DNA from: Mesotoga sp. Brook.08.105.5.1
Lineage (GTDB): Bacteria; Thermotogota; Thermotogae; Petrotogales; Kosmotogaceae
Assembly (NCBI RefSeq): GCF_002752635.1
Contig: NZ_AYTW01000021.1
Coordinates: 1-64,000, forward strand
Length of the DNA: 64,000 bases
Reading direction: 5' to 3'
Part shown: positions 36,190 to 44,646 of the stretch, piece after piece
Layout: the number at the start of each line of letters is the position of its first letter
How positions within the stretch are numbered: the first letter of the stretch is position 1
The notes under the pieces: generated by a model
What the model was told of the DNA's origin: nothing
Databases searched by the model: none
The model's input: only the letters and a program-made list of their open reading frames with translations
Made by a program: the position numbers and the translations under genes

Positions 36190-37578
36190 CTAGAATCCTT
36201 CCTTCGAGATCTTGAATCCGTAGAATGCCAAAACCGGAAGATGACTAACTGCGTCAATAATCGAAAGAGACTTTGGATTCGTACCATGCTGATTGTGGAC
36301 AACACCCTCCCCTATGAGTTCTCTAGAGAGCTCCAGATCTATCATGCTGTCCCTAATTGAATATCTCACTATTTCAATCTTTCCCTCTTCATCATAAATG
36401 GAGATGGGTAAATCATCTGCCTTGAGATCAAAGGCATAAAGCCTGGAAGAAACGTTTTCAAAGGAAAGACGTACTTCTTTGTCACCTGTTAGAACAGCTT
36501 CATTGATGTCCGGTGCATCGGCCTGAATGTCTCTTCCGAAGAGATGTTTAAGGGCGCTTTTTGCAAGTCTTTCTCCGAGCATTACATTCCCGTAAGAACT
36601 GTTGTGGATATTGTCTGAAAGAGGTATGTCAATTGCTGGAATTACGAAGACTCCTTTGAGCTCTCTCCCCGCCTTTCTTTGGGCCTCTCGCACCCTGGAC
36701 CAATTGTCATCGCTCATTCCCCAAGGTTCCTGATCTGCTACAAAACGGTTGAGCTGTACCGTAAAGAAAGCTAAGCAAGGATCATTGAGATCTTCTCTCA
36801 AGCTGTTGACGAAGTTCGCAAATCTCTTGCCATACGTGATGCTGAGATCATCAGAAGTATCGGAGCATCCCTGATACCACAGGACACCTGCGAGATCTCC
36901 TCCACATCCCGTAGTAATCTCAAGTAGATTAGTATAGAGCTCTCCACTTTCGGCCGGATTCCATTGACTGAGACAGGAGCCTCCGAGAGATGCCTGGATA
37001 AGACCAATTGGTCTATTCAATTCTCTCTTAAGATATCTGGCAAAGCTCAGATAAGGTGAATGCCCAGGGTTTATTGTCTCCATGTTTACAGGGTGAATCG
37101 TTCCTGTCGAGTCGTTAAGAGGGTGCGAGGCCAGATCCCATTTGCCTTTGTTTCTCAGCACATGAACTCCGATCTCCGGAGGATCGTATATCGGATCTTT
37201 GCCATAACCTGCTGAGTTGCTTTGACCGGTAATGACAAAAACCTCACCCACACCGAGATGATGTATGGCATCACCCCTGAAAGCGTATTCTATACCAGAA
37301 CTATCTGGTTTCAGGGAGGTCTCTATCCTGTAGAGTCCCCCCACGGGGAGCTCGAAAGATATCTCCCATCTTTCGCCTTCAAGCATTGTAGCCGGGAGCC
37401 ATGGCAGTAGCGGCTCTGAGCTTGCTTCACAGACCACCCTCACAAATACCGCTTGACGATCGGAGATCTCTATAGAAGGAATGTAGCTGCCTGAGAGTGT
37501 TACAGAAGCTATTCCTTCCTTATGTTGAAGAATTTGCCAATCTTGGGGTCCACAGTTTATTTGGCAACCTGGTATCAT
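36190..37578 (-). CDS. Sialate O-acetylesterase-like SGNH esterase
   Basis: The 462-residue protein carries the SASA (PF03629-type) esterase core: VGEVFVITGQSNSAGYGK (block I Ser), PIGLIQASLGGSCLSQW, AGVLWYQGCSDT and a late DNIHNSSYGNVMLGERLA, which supplies the His. It has no signal peptide, so it should deacetylate an imported sugar in the cytoplasm. ATG 37578 lies after GGAGGAGGGAG and overlaps the ROK gene stop by four bases (ATGA). It is the last gene of the four-gene minus-strand operon. Confidence 0.87.
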   Translation of the reverse strand: MIPGCQINCGPQDWQILQHKEGIASVTLSGSYIPSIEISDRQAVFVRVVCEASSEPLLPWLPATMLEGERWEISFELPVGGLYRIETSLKPDSSGIEYAFRGDAIHHLGVGEVFVITGQSNSAGYGKDPIYDPPEIGVHVLRNKGKWDLASHPLNDSTGTIHPVNMETINPGHSPYLSFARYLKRELNRPIGLIQASLGGSCLSQWNPAESGELYTNLLEITTGCGGDLAGVLWYQGCSDTSDDLSITYGKRFANFVNSLREDLNDPCLAFFTVQLNRFVADQEPWGMSDDNWSRVREAQRKAGRELKGVFVIPAIDIPLSDNIHNSSYGNVMLGERLAKSALKHLFGRDIQADAPDINEAVLTGDKEVRLSFENVSSRLYAFDLKADDLPISIYDEEGKIEIVRYSIRDSMIDLELSRELIGEGVVHNQHGTNPKSLSIIDAVSHLPVLAFYGFKISKEGF

Positions 37579-38513
37579 ATACTCCCTCCTCCAAAGCATA
37601 TCTCAGCTAAATGAAGAGCCAATCCTGACAGTGTTGAGCTATCGGGATCGATCGCCTTCAAGATTTTCGGCAGGTTGATGCTCCCCAAATTCGCTTCAAG
37701 CTCTTTCCTCAGAGCTGGACCAATAAACTCATAGGCTCCCGAGATCTTGCCTCCAAGAACAATCACATCCGGATAGAAGATCTTGATAAAGGGTATGAGG
37801 GCTTCTGCGAGAAGGCTTCCCGTTTCACAGAATAGCTTCATGCAGACAGTGTCGCCCTTGACGGCCAAGTTATAGAGATCCATCACATCTAGATCTACCT
37901 GAAGCGAGTCTGAAATCTCCCGGTACCTTGCAAGTATTCCCCTCCGGGAGATTCTGTCGTCAAGTATTCCTTTGCCAAAAGGAAGGTTTCCAATCCAGCC
38001 GTAAGGAGGTATTCCTCTTTCATTCTGGACTATTTTCCCTTCCTCCATAAAAGCTGAACCCAGTCCTGTACCTATTGTAATTCCAATGATCCTCCTCGCA
38101 CCAATAGCTGCACCTTTGAGATACTGGCCACGAGTAAAGGCCCAAGAATCGGCATCGAATATCACGGGAAACAACTCGGTTACGGTGACTTCATTACGGA
38201 AGAAACCGGATAGATCCATTCCGTAAAGCGCCTCGTATTTGTTAACACCTTTTATGAGGCAAATTCCTTTTTCGTAATCGAATGGCCCGGGAAAGGCAAC
38301 TGCGAGGCCGACAGGCTCAAGGTTCATCTTGTTTGACTGCCCGACCAAACCAGTTACGATCTCGGAAAACCGCTTTAGAATAACTGCTCTGGAACCTCTC
38401 GAATCAACGGAGGTTATGTTAACGCCTGAGACCAGTTGACCATGCAAATCACAGAGAGCGGATTTTACTGTTGTCCCTCCGACATCTAGAGCTAGTATGA
38501 TGTGTGAATTCAC
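37575..38513 (-). CDS. ROK-family sugar kinase
   Basis: The protein (312 residues from GTG 38513) opens with the phosphate-1 motif IILALDVGGTTVKSALCD and has AVAFPGPFDYEKG, FDADSWAFTRGQYL (containing the catalytic Asp) and IIGITIGTGLGSAFMEEGK. No HTH precedes it, so it is a kinase rather than a NagC/XylR repressor. The CxCGxxGCxE zinc motif found in many ROK kinases is not present. GTG 38513 overlaps the stop of the isomerase gene (GTGA); ATG 38540 is an alternative. Likely substrate by context: mannose or N-acetylmannosamine-like sugar. Confidence 0.85.
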   Translation of the reverse strand: MNSHIILALDVGGTTVKSALCDLHGQLVSGVNITSVDSRGSRAVILKRFSEIVTGLVGQSNKMNLEPVGLAVAFPGPFDYEKGICLIKGVNKYEALYGMDLSGFFRNEVTVTELFPVIFDADSWAFTRGQYLKGAAIGARRIIGITIGTGLGSAFMEEGKIVQNERGIPPYGWIGNLPFGKGILDDRISRRGILARYREISDSLQVDLDVMDLYNLAVKGDTVCMKLFCETGSLLAEALIPFIKIFYPDVIVLGGKISGAYEFIGPALRKELEANLGSINLPKILKAIDPDSSTLSGLALHLAEICFGGGSI

Positions 38514-40264
38514 TTCAAGCGAGCCTTCACAATTATACACTTCTCCCCACTCCCGGCCTCGATTGTGTAACTACCTGCGCAAGCAGGCACTATTACAGTC
38601 TCGGAGTAGTTCATCTTCCGCCTGTTCTCCCCCGAGATAAGGATCACACTCTCTCCGTCAACGAGCGTCAATATGTGGAATCTACCTTCGGTTTCGAATT
38701 CCACCTTGCCCTCTATTTCAACCCGAAAGACCTCATGGAAGAAGTCTCTGCTTGTCGCGATAAGGTATTCGGCCCAACCATTACCCGAGGCCACTAAAGA
38801 TGGCTTTGGTTTCAAATGTCTGTCTACCCAGTTCCCCCGTCGCTTCCTATTCAAAACTTTGAAGGCGTGCTCAATGTGAATCGGCCTCATAACACCCTGT
38901 AAGTCAGGCCTCAGATGGTCGTATATCTTGAATGTGTACCTGTATGTGGTCGAGCTGATCTCAAGAACGACCAGTCCTTCTCTAGACCCATGCACCGTGC
39001 CGGGAGGTATCATTAGTATGTCATGCTTGTCTACGGGAACGCTGTGGACGTAGTTGGTGTAGTCGAAGGCAATACCTTCCTTTTCGGCACTTTCTGCAGC
39101 TGCTCTAAACTCTTCAACGCTTGCGTCGCTTCTCAAACCGAGATTGACCCGCCTACTTTCTTTGCAATCGACAATATAGTACATCTCTCCCTGGTGGTAA
39201 TTCTCATTGAAATTCTCCTTTATGTAGGTAGTCTGCGGATGCACCTGCACCGAAAGATCCCCGCCATTCATTGTATCTAAATAATCAAACCTGATCGGAA
39301 ATTCGCCGCCAAACTTTCCTCCGCTCTCTACACCCATGATTTTTTCATACGCGAGATCGAAAAAGAGATTCCACGGTAGTTCCAGAGTAGTATTTCGGTT
39401 CTTCACGAGTATAGACATCTCCGGCGCAATCACCTCATAACTCCAAGCGCAATTTGGCCATTCTTCAGGAAGATGACGTACCCTCTTGAGCCATTGACCT
39501 CCCCACGGACCCGGTTCATAGATAGGTTTCAATCTGAAAGGTTTGGATGCGATTTCCCTGGAAATCTCTCTTAGATCCCCTGCAGCAATTAGTGCCTTCG
39601 AATCTTCCGAGTTTGCATCAACATAGTAGTCAAGTGAATCGAATAGATTCCTCCTATGCCTTTCCGAGACGGGAAAATCGATGTAGTACAGTCTCTTGGG
39701 CCCAATACTCTGGGTTCCGAAAGAAGCTCCTGTCTTCTTGTAACGCTTCATGGTCTCTTCTCTCGTGAGGTCGAAATACACTTTCAGGTCATACGAGCCT
39801 CTCATAGGGCTAAGCATACATCCCCAACCAATTACCAGTATTGCATCCTGCCGCTTCGAGTTCCTCCCTCGACTGATTTCCCTTTTCAGAGTTGAGATCT
39901 TTTCTTTTGAGAAGAACGTTGCTATGCTTCTTCTGAAAACCCTGCCAAAAACCTCATCCTGACCAAGATAACGAGTTAAGAGATTTTCAAGTTCTTCATC
40001 GTTTCTCCTACATGTGTCGAAATCGTACACTTCAATGGTCAGAGATTTGCGGTCAACGATTTTTTTAGCAGTCTGTATGATCTCTCTCCAGTCGTTCCCG
40101 GGGAATCCGTCGATTGCAATAACAGGAACCGTTCCACCCGGCCTTCTCCGTTCGGATAAGAGGAAGTCCAGTATCTCTTCTAGACCCTCTATGGTATGGG
40201 CGTTCATCTTCTCGGAGACGTTTGTCGGGTTGAACTGTTCGTGAGAAGGAATCATCTCTATCAT
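38510..40264 (-). CDS. manA: Mannose-6-phosphate isomerase fused to an N-terminal kinase-like domain
   Basis: The C-terminal part (about residues 240-584) is a class I phosphomannose isomerase cupin: YEPGPWGGQWLK, QVHPQTTYIKENF (Q340, H342), a later E360 and MIPPGTVHG (H425) give the metal site. The first 230 residues resemble a uridine-kinase/P-loop domain (GTVPVIAIDGFPGNDW, then DFDTCRRNDEEL and AILVIGWGCMLSP). However, the Walker A Lys-Ser/Thr is missing (GFPGNDW), so this part is probably not a kinase now. It interconverts mannose-6-phosphate and fructose-6-phosphate. It overlaps both neighbours by four bases, so the operon is translationally coupled. Confidence 0.87.
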   Translation of the reverse strand: MIEMIPSHEQFNPTNVSEKMNAHTIEGLEEILDFLLSERRRPGGTVPVIAIDGFPGNDWREIIQTAKKIVDRKSLTIEVYDFDTCRRNDEELENLLTRYLGQDEVFGRVFRRSIATFFSKEKISTLKREISRGRNSKRQDAILVIGWGCMLSPMRGSYDLKVYFDLTREETMKRYKKTGASFGTQSIGPKRLYYIDFPVSERHRRNLFDSLDYYVDANSEDSKALIAAGDLREISREIASKPFRLKPIYEPGPWGGQWLKRVRHLPEEWPNCAWSYEVIAPEMSILVKNRNTTLELPWNLFFDLAYEKIMGVESGGKFGGEFPIRFDYLDTMNGGDLSVQVHPQTTYIKENFNENYHQGEMYYIVDCKESRRVNLGLRSDASVEEFRAAAESAEKEGIAFDYTNYVHSVPVDKHDILMIPPGTVHGSREGLVVLEISSTTYRYTFKIYDHLRPDLQGVMRPIHIEHAFKVLNRKRRGNWVDRHLKPKPSLVASGNGWAEYLIATSRDFFHEVFRVEIEGKVEFETEGRFHILTLVDGESVILISGENRRKMNYSETVIVPACAGSYTIEAGSGEKCIIVKARLK

Positions 40265-42117
40265 TCCCTTCGGCTATTTTCGCTTTGTGAAAGCAATCTG
40301 ACAAACCTGACAAGTTCATGGGGTTTTAGAAGGAAGAGCCTCCCGCTCTCACCGCCAGATATCACATACTTCATTGTTTTTGTGAGGGTAGTCAGATCCA
40401 GCCCTTTCGAGGCCTCTCCAAAGTAGCACGGCGTCATTCCCCAGAAAGGTGAATCCAAACCAATCACGGCCCATGCGCTGGACAGGCTTTCGCTTAGCTT
40501 TCTCTCCCATCTTCTCACGTCGCTCATGGGATCAAAACTCCAGTGTTCGGTCTGCTGATTCAGCACAATGAACTCCCCGTCATCGTAGAGCGTTCTGGGC
40601 CACTTTGCTTCGTCTTTGTAACTTATGGCATATTGAAAGCCTGCCTCCTTCAGCACTATGAAATCTGGCTCCGCGGTTCCATGTCTGTATTCCGGGCAGG
40701 CATCCTGGAACGAGTAATGCCCGATCGGAACATTTGCTTCTCCACAATGTTCAGCTATGATACTTCTGGCCATCAGAAGAGATTCAAAGTAGACGTTTCG
40801 CGGCAAATAGCCTTTTGCCTCGGTCGCTACACCCAAACCGGCGCTGCTCAGGAGGATCTCACCCGTAGGAAAGATGCCTCCCCTTTCGCGCGGAATGAAG
40901 AACTGTTCAAGGGTCTCGGGAGCGTAATCCCACCAGTTTGACGGGAAAGCTATTCCATCCTTTATTCCGTCAATTGAATGCAGGTCCAGATATCTTGGCA
41001 GCACAGGAAGATGACCGAGATCAGCAGCGTAGTTCACGAACACAATGGGAATATCGCCATTCTCAATCCTCTCGAGAAGAAAGCCGTCCGAAACTTCTTC
41101 CTTCCACGGAGCCTTCGCTTCCTTTAGCCACAGTACCGGCAACTTCACCTCATTCTTAATGGTCACTCCAACCTCGACATCATGGGCCAGGACAAAGACA
41201 ATTCCCCGCCTGGATAGTTCAGATATAACTCCATCATCGTATATCTGACTTCCCCAGACTATGTTGTTGCCTGTACTTTTCGCCAGTTCACCAATTACGG
41301 GCACACTTTCTCTCAGTGTGCCTAGAGCTGCAATCGGAAGTATATCCTCTCTCATGTACTTGGCAATCCAGCGAAGAGTAATGGGATCGTTTCCCAGCGA
41401 AACTCCCTTCCCTCTGTCAACCCATCTTCTGGCCATTCTACCGGTAAGACTCAACAGTGTTTCACCGTCACCAATTCGCTCTATCGTATCGACTTCGTAT
41501 CCCATTCTTTCGAATCTCTCTGCTTCTTCATCTGAGCAACACGCGAGATGAAGCCTCTCAACCCCCAAATCACGAAGCTTCTCAAACTGACTATCCCCCG
41601 CCTCGAGATGAATTGCCAGAGATTTTCGGTAGAATATCTCAGGATACAGAAAAGTGTCTATCCTCGAACGGCCTGGTAACTTGAAAGAACCCAGTTCGAC
41701 CATCTCAAGCGGAAAGTCAAGCTCACATGAAGGATATACAACTGCATCTTTCGGGAAAGTTTCTTCGAATAAGTTGAAGAGCTCTATATACAGTTCAATC
41801 AGTTCCTCTGAAGAATGGTTGAGAGAAGGACATCCTCTCGCACTGAAAAACCTTTCAAAAGGCACCTCCCTACCCTCGCTCATGGAAACAAAGAGTATCT
41901 CTTCGTAGAAATTGGTCAAGAAATACAGCTGCTCTTCATGTCTGTTTCCGGCGAAAGGGAGGTGGTCGCCAATACCTGCGAGGCTTGGTCTGACAGAGAA
42001 GTAGGCGTCATAATCGATATTCCTGTCCTTACACAACCAAGCAATTACGGGAAGGGAAGCAACCCTCGCCGGACAGCTTTCATGACTGTAATAGAAAATG
42101 AGATGGGGACTTTTCAT
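40261..42117 (-). CDS. Uncharacterised 618-residue protein leading the minus-strand operon
   Basis: I do not recognise this family. The protein has no signal peptide and no membrane helices, so it is cytoplasmic. The start HLIFYYSHESCPARVASLPV, an internal LACCSDEEAERFERMGYEVD and the C-terminal block VPIGHYSFQDACPEYRHG with GFQYAISYKDEAKWP look like ordered alpha/beta segments. The C-terminal part faintly recalls barrel-type polysaccharide-active enzymes (clustered His, Asp, Trp). ATG 42117 follows GAGGAGG. Its place as first gene, ahead of an isomerase, a kinase and an esterase, suggests an enzyme acting early on the imported glycan. Confidence 0.8.
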   Translation of the reverse strand: MKSPHLIFYYSHESCPARVASLPVIAWLCKDRNIDYDAYFSVRPSLAGIGDHLPFAGNRHEEQLYFLTNFYEEILFVSMSEGREVPFERFFSARGCPSLNHSSEELIELYIELFNLFEETFPKDAVVYPSCELDFPLEMVELGSFKLPGRSRIDTFLYPEIFYRKSLAIHLEAGDSQFEKLRDLGVERLHLACCSDEEAERFERMGYEVDTIERIGDGETLLSLTGRMARRWVDRGKGVSLGNDPITLRWIAKYMREDILPIAALGTLRESVPVIGELAKSTGNNIVWGSQIYDDGVISELSRRGIVFVLAHDVEVGVTIKNEVKLPVLWLKEAKAPWKEEVSDGFLLERIENGDIPIVFVNYAADLGHLPVLPRYLDLHSIDGIKDGIAFPSNWWDYAPETLEQFFIPRERGGIFPTGEILLSSAGLGVATEAKGYLPRNVYFESLLMARSIIAEHCGEANVPIGHYSFQDACPEYRHGTAEPDFIVLKEAGFQYAISYKDEAKWPRTLYDDGEFIVLNQQTEHWSFDPMSDVRRWERKLSESLSSAWAVIGLDSPFWGMTPCYFGEASKGLDLTTLTKTMKYVISGGESGRLFLLKPHELVRFVRLLSQSENSRRE

Positions 42118-42143
42118 AGATACCTCCTCTGGACTTCAATACA

Positions 42144-42157
42144 TACAATCATTTGTA
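42144..42157. promoter_or_regulatory. LacI-type operator candidate, minus-operon side
   Basis: TACAATCATTTGTA has perfect five-base arms (TACAA/TTGTA) and lies 27 bases before the minus-strand ATG at 42117, downstream of a TATA-rich stretch that could be the -10. A LacI repressor bound here would block the minus operon. Confidence 0.55.
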
Positions 42158-42253
42158 TTCAAAGAGAGTTTATATATCCCATCAAAAAATTCATACGTCT
42201 ATACTATACAACAGAAGTAATATTTAAAAGAACATAGTTATGGCTTGAAAAAA

Positions 42254-42267
42254 TGCAAGCGTTTGTA
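42254..42267. promoter_or_regulatory. LacI-type operator candidate, plus-operon side
   Basis: TGCAAGCGTTTGTA matches its own reverse complement at 10 of 14 positions and has the central CG typical of LacI-family operators. It shares the arm pattern of the site at 42144. It lies about 140 bases before the binding-protein start. The regulator encoded at 47687 is the obvious candidate ligand. Confidence 0.55.
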
Positions 42268-42403
42268 TTTATTGATGATAATCGTCAATTATCTGCCACC
42301 GCGAACCGTAAGACCGCATGAACGGATTCGAATACAAGGGTTCCAAAATGATAGAGTTTTCATGCACCACTGGCACCGAACGTATTCCGGGGAGGGATTA
42401 AAA

Positions 42404-43663
42404 GTGAAGAAATCGTTACTGATTCTTTTTTTGATCACGTTGATGGTGGCCGTTAGTTTTGGTGCGGCTGCGAAAGTGAAGTTCTGGCACATGTATCTTT
42501 CAGGTCCGTCGAAGGAAATCATGGACGAGATCATAGCCGAGTTCAACGAGACTAACAAGGGAGCTATCGAGGTCGAGGACCTCGCAATTTCCTTCTGGGA
42601 CTACTGGGACAAGATCAGGGTCTCTATGGCTGCAAAACAAGAGCCTGATGTCTTCCTGCATGATCTGGGTAACGTGGGAATGAGAGCTTCGACGGGCATT
42701 CTTCTTGATCTGAAGCCCTATTTGTTGGCAGCTGGCTTTGATCCTGAAGAAGTCTTCTTTGAGGGACCTTTGAAGATGTGTTCCTACGAAGATGGGATCT
42801 ACGCTCTTCCCCTTGAGACAGACGTTAGGCTGCTTTTCTACAACAAAGACCTATTCAGACAGGCTGGCCTGGATCCCGAGAAACCGCCTACTACCTGGGA
42901 GGAGTTACTCTACTACGCCGAGAAACTGAACGTTCTTGACAAGAACGGTGATTACGAGGTTGTTGGGTTCAACCCGCTATACGGTCAATCTTACTTCTGG
43001 ATGTATGTCTGGGGTAAGGGAGAAGACTTTATCACTGAAGATGGAGATATTGTTGTAAACAGTCCGGGTATAATACAGGCGTTAGAGGAATGGGTTGCCC
43101 TGATAAACGAACTCGGTCTGGAGAAGCTTCTCTCTTTCGGCGCCAATTTCGGCTGGGGTGCGGCCGATGCCTTCATTGCGGGCAAGGTTGCAATGGGAAT
43201 ACAGGTTGGTAATTTCATAGCCGATCTGGCAATGTACGCACCGGATCTAGATTATGGAATCGTACAGATACCTTACCCCGTGCAAAATGCTACCTGGTCC
43301 AACGGATTCTCCCTTGAACTATCATCGAGATCCAAGAATATCTTCGCTGCCGTCGAATTCGCCCTATATCTCTTGAGCGACGAGGTTCAGCTGAAACTTG
43401 CCGAAGGCATCTCTTCTCTCATAGGTAACAGGAGGGCGGCATACCAGTCCGATCTAATCGAGGATCCTCAGTGGAAGATGCAGATCGAGGCTCTGGAGTT
43501 CACGAAGTTCAGGCCTTTCATTCTTGAGGCACCGCTGTGGTATGAGACTTTGCAGGTTGCCACTGAAGAAGCCATTTACGGTACAAAAACTCCCGATCGA
43601 GCTCTAAATGATGCACAGAAACTAATAGAAGCCGAGATTCAGAAATACAAGATGACTCACTGA
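42404..43663 (+). CDS. ABC sugar-binding protein, extracellular family 1
   Basis: The protein (419 residues from GTG 42404) has a signal peptide (VKKSLLILFLITLMVAVSFG), then KVKFWHMYLSGPSKEIMDEI and the family-typical EPDVFLHDLGNVGM, LPLETDVRLLFYNKDLFRQA and WEELLYYAEKL. GTG 42404 is preceded by GGGGAGGG at the right distance; the 53-codon extension upstream overlaps the promoter/operator region. As first gene of the plus operon it captures the glycan. A long hairpin follows the stop. Confidence 0.92.
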   Translation: MKKSLLILFLITLMVAVSFGAAAKVKFWHMYLSGPSKEIMDEIIAEFNETNKGAIEVEDLAISFWDYWDKIRVSMAAKQEPDVFLHDLGNVGMRASTGILLDLKPYLLAAGFDPEEVFFEGPLKMCSYEDGIYALPLETDVRLLFYNKDLFRQAGLDPEKPPTTWEELLYYAEKLNVLDKNGDYEVVGFNPLYGQSYFWMYVWGKGEDFITEDGDIVVNSPGIIQALEEWVALINELGLEKLLSFGANFGWGAADAFIAGKVAMGIQVGNFIADLAMYAPDLDYGIVQIPYPVQNATWSNGFSLELSSRSKNIFAAVEFALYLLSDEVQLKLAEGISSLIGNRRAAYQSDLIEDPQWKMQIEALEFTKFRPFILEAPLWYETLQVATEEAIYGTKTPDRALNDAQKLIEAEIQKYKMTH

Positions 43664-43671
43664 AAGTAACG

Positions 43672-43716
43672 ACGGATAGCAGGACCCGGAAATCTCTTCG
43701 GTGTCCTGCTTTCCGT
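43672..43716 (+). terminator. Long intercistronic hairpin after the sugar-binding protein
   Basis: ACGGA, then GCAGGAC (43679-43685), pairs with GTCCTGC (43703-43709), then TCCGT (43712-43716). An inner CCG/CGG extends the stem. There is no T tract, which points to mRNA 3'-end protection of the binding-protein message rather than termination. Confidence 0.65.
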
Positions 43717-43745
43717 AATCGCTCTGTGAAGGGAGAGCCTGAAGG

Positions 43746-44633
43746 ATGGGAAGAAAACGAAGCAAGTATTTCAGAAGGAAGAACCTCGCCGGCTACCTCT
43801 TCGCGGCACCCTGGCTGATCGGGCTGTCGGCCTTCGTCCTCGCTCCGATACTGGCAACACTCTTTCTCAGTTTCACAAGTTACGACATGATCAATGCCCC
43901 GCGCTGGATAGGGCTGACTAACTACAAAATACTCTTCACGCTCGACCCCGGATTCTGGAAAGCGCTGGGAAATACTTTTTACTACATGTTCGGGTCGGTT
44001 TTTCTCAAGGTCTTCACCGGCCTTATCTTTGCTCTGCTTCTAAGTAGTGCCCTGAAAGGGATGCGGATTTTCAGAACCATCTATTTCCTCCCTGTTGTCC
44101 TTCCCTCGATTCCGGTGATGTTCTTATGGATGATGATGTTCAATCCCAGGAGCGGTCTAATAAACCAGTTGCTTGGATTCATAGGTATTAAAGGTCCCCT
44201 CTGGCTGAACTCGCCTCAGTGGTCTAAACCGGCTATGATCCTTATGAGCCTTTGGGGGATAGGCGGTATTATCGTCATCTTTCTGGCTGGTCTTCAGGAC
44301 GTTCCCGAGTATCTCTACGAAGCCGCAGAACTTGACGGGGCTAACAAGCTTCAGATGTTCTGGCGTATCACTGTCCCCATGATCATGCCAGTCATCTTCT
44401 TCAATACCGTCACTGGTCTCATAGCCGCTTCCCAGGTCTTTGCAGAGTCCTACATAATGACTGCAGGTGGCCCATTGGAATCGACTACCTTCGTGAACCT
44501 TAAGATATACCTGCTAGCCTTCAAAGACGTTAGGATGGGATATGCTTCGGCAATGTCATGGGTGATGTTCATGATACTGGTCCCGATGACGATCCTTCTT
44601 TTCAGAATCTCCAGAAAATGGATGGACTACTGA
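43746..44633 (+). CDS. Sugar ABC transporter permease, MalF type
   Basis: The 295-residue membrane protein starts with a basic segment (GRKRSKYFRRKNLAGYLF) and the helix LFAAPWLIGLSAFVLAPIL. The EAA loop is EAAELDGANKLQMFWRITV (about residues 195-213). It has about six helices. ATG 43746 follows AGGGAGAG. It is paired with the downstream permease; no ATPase gene is present in the locus. Confidence 0.92.
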   Translation: MGRKRSKYFRRKNLAGYLFAAPWLIGLSAFVLAPILATLFLSFTSYDMINAPRWIGLTNYKILFTLDPGFWKALGNTFYYMFGSVFLKVFTGLIFALLLSSALKGMRIFRTIYFLPVVLPSIPVMFLWMMMFNPRSGLINQLLGFIGIKGPLWLNSPQWSKPAMILMSLWGIGGIIVIFLAGLQDVPEYLYEAAELDGANKLQMFWRITVPMIMPVIFFNTVTGLIAASQVFAESYIMTAGGPLESTTFVNLKIYLLAFKDVRMGYASAMSWVMFMILVPMTILLFRISRKWMDY

Positions 44634-44646
44634 GGGAGTGATTGTC

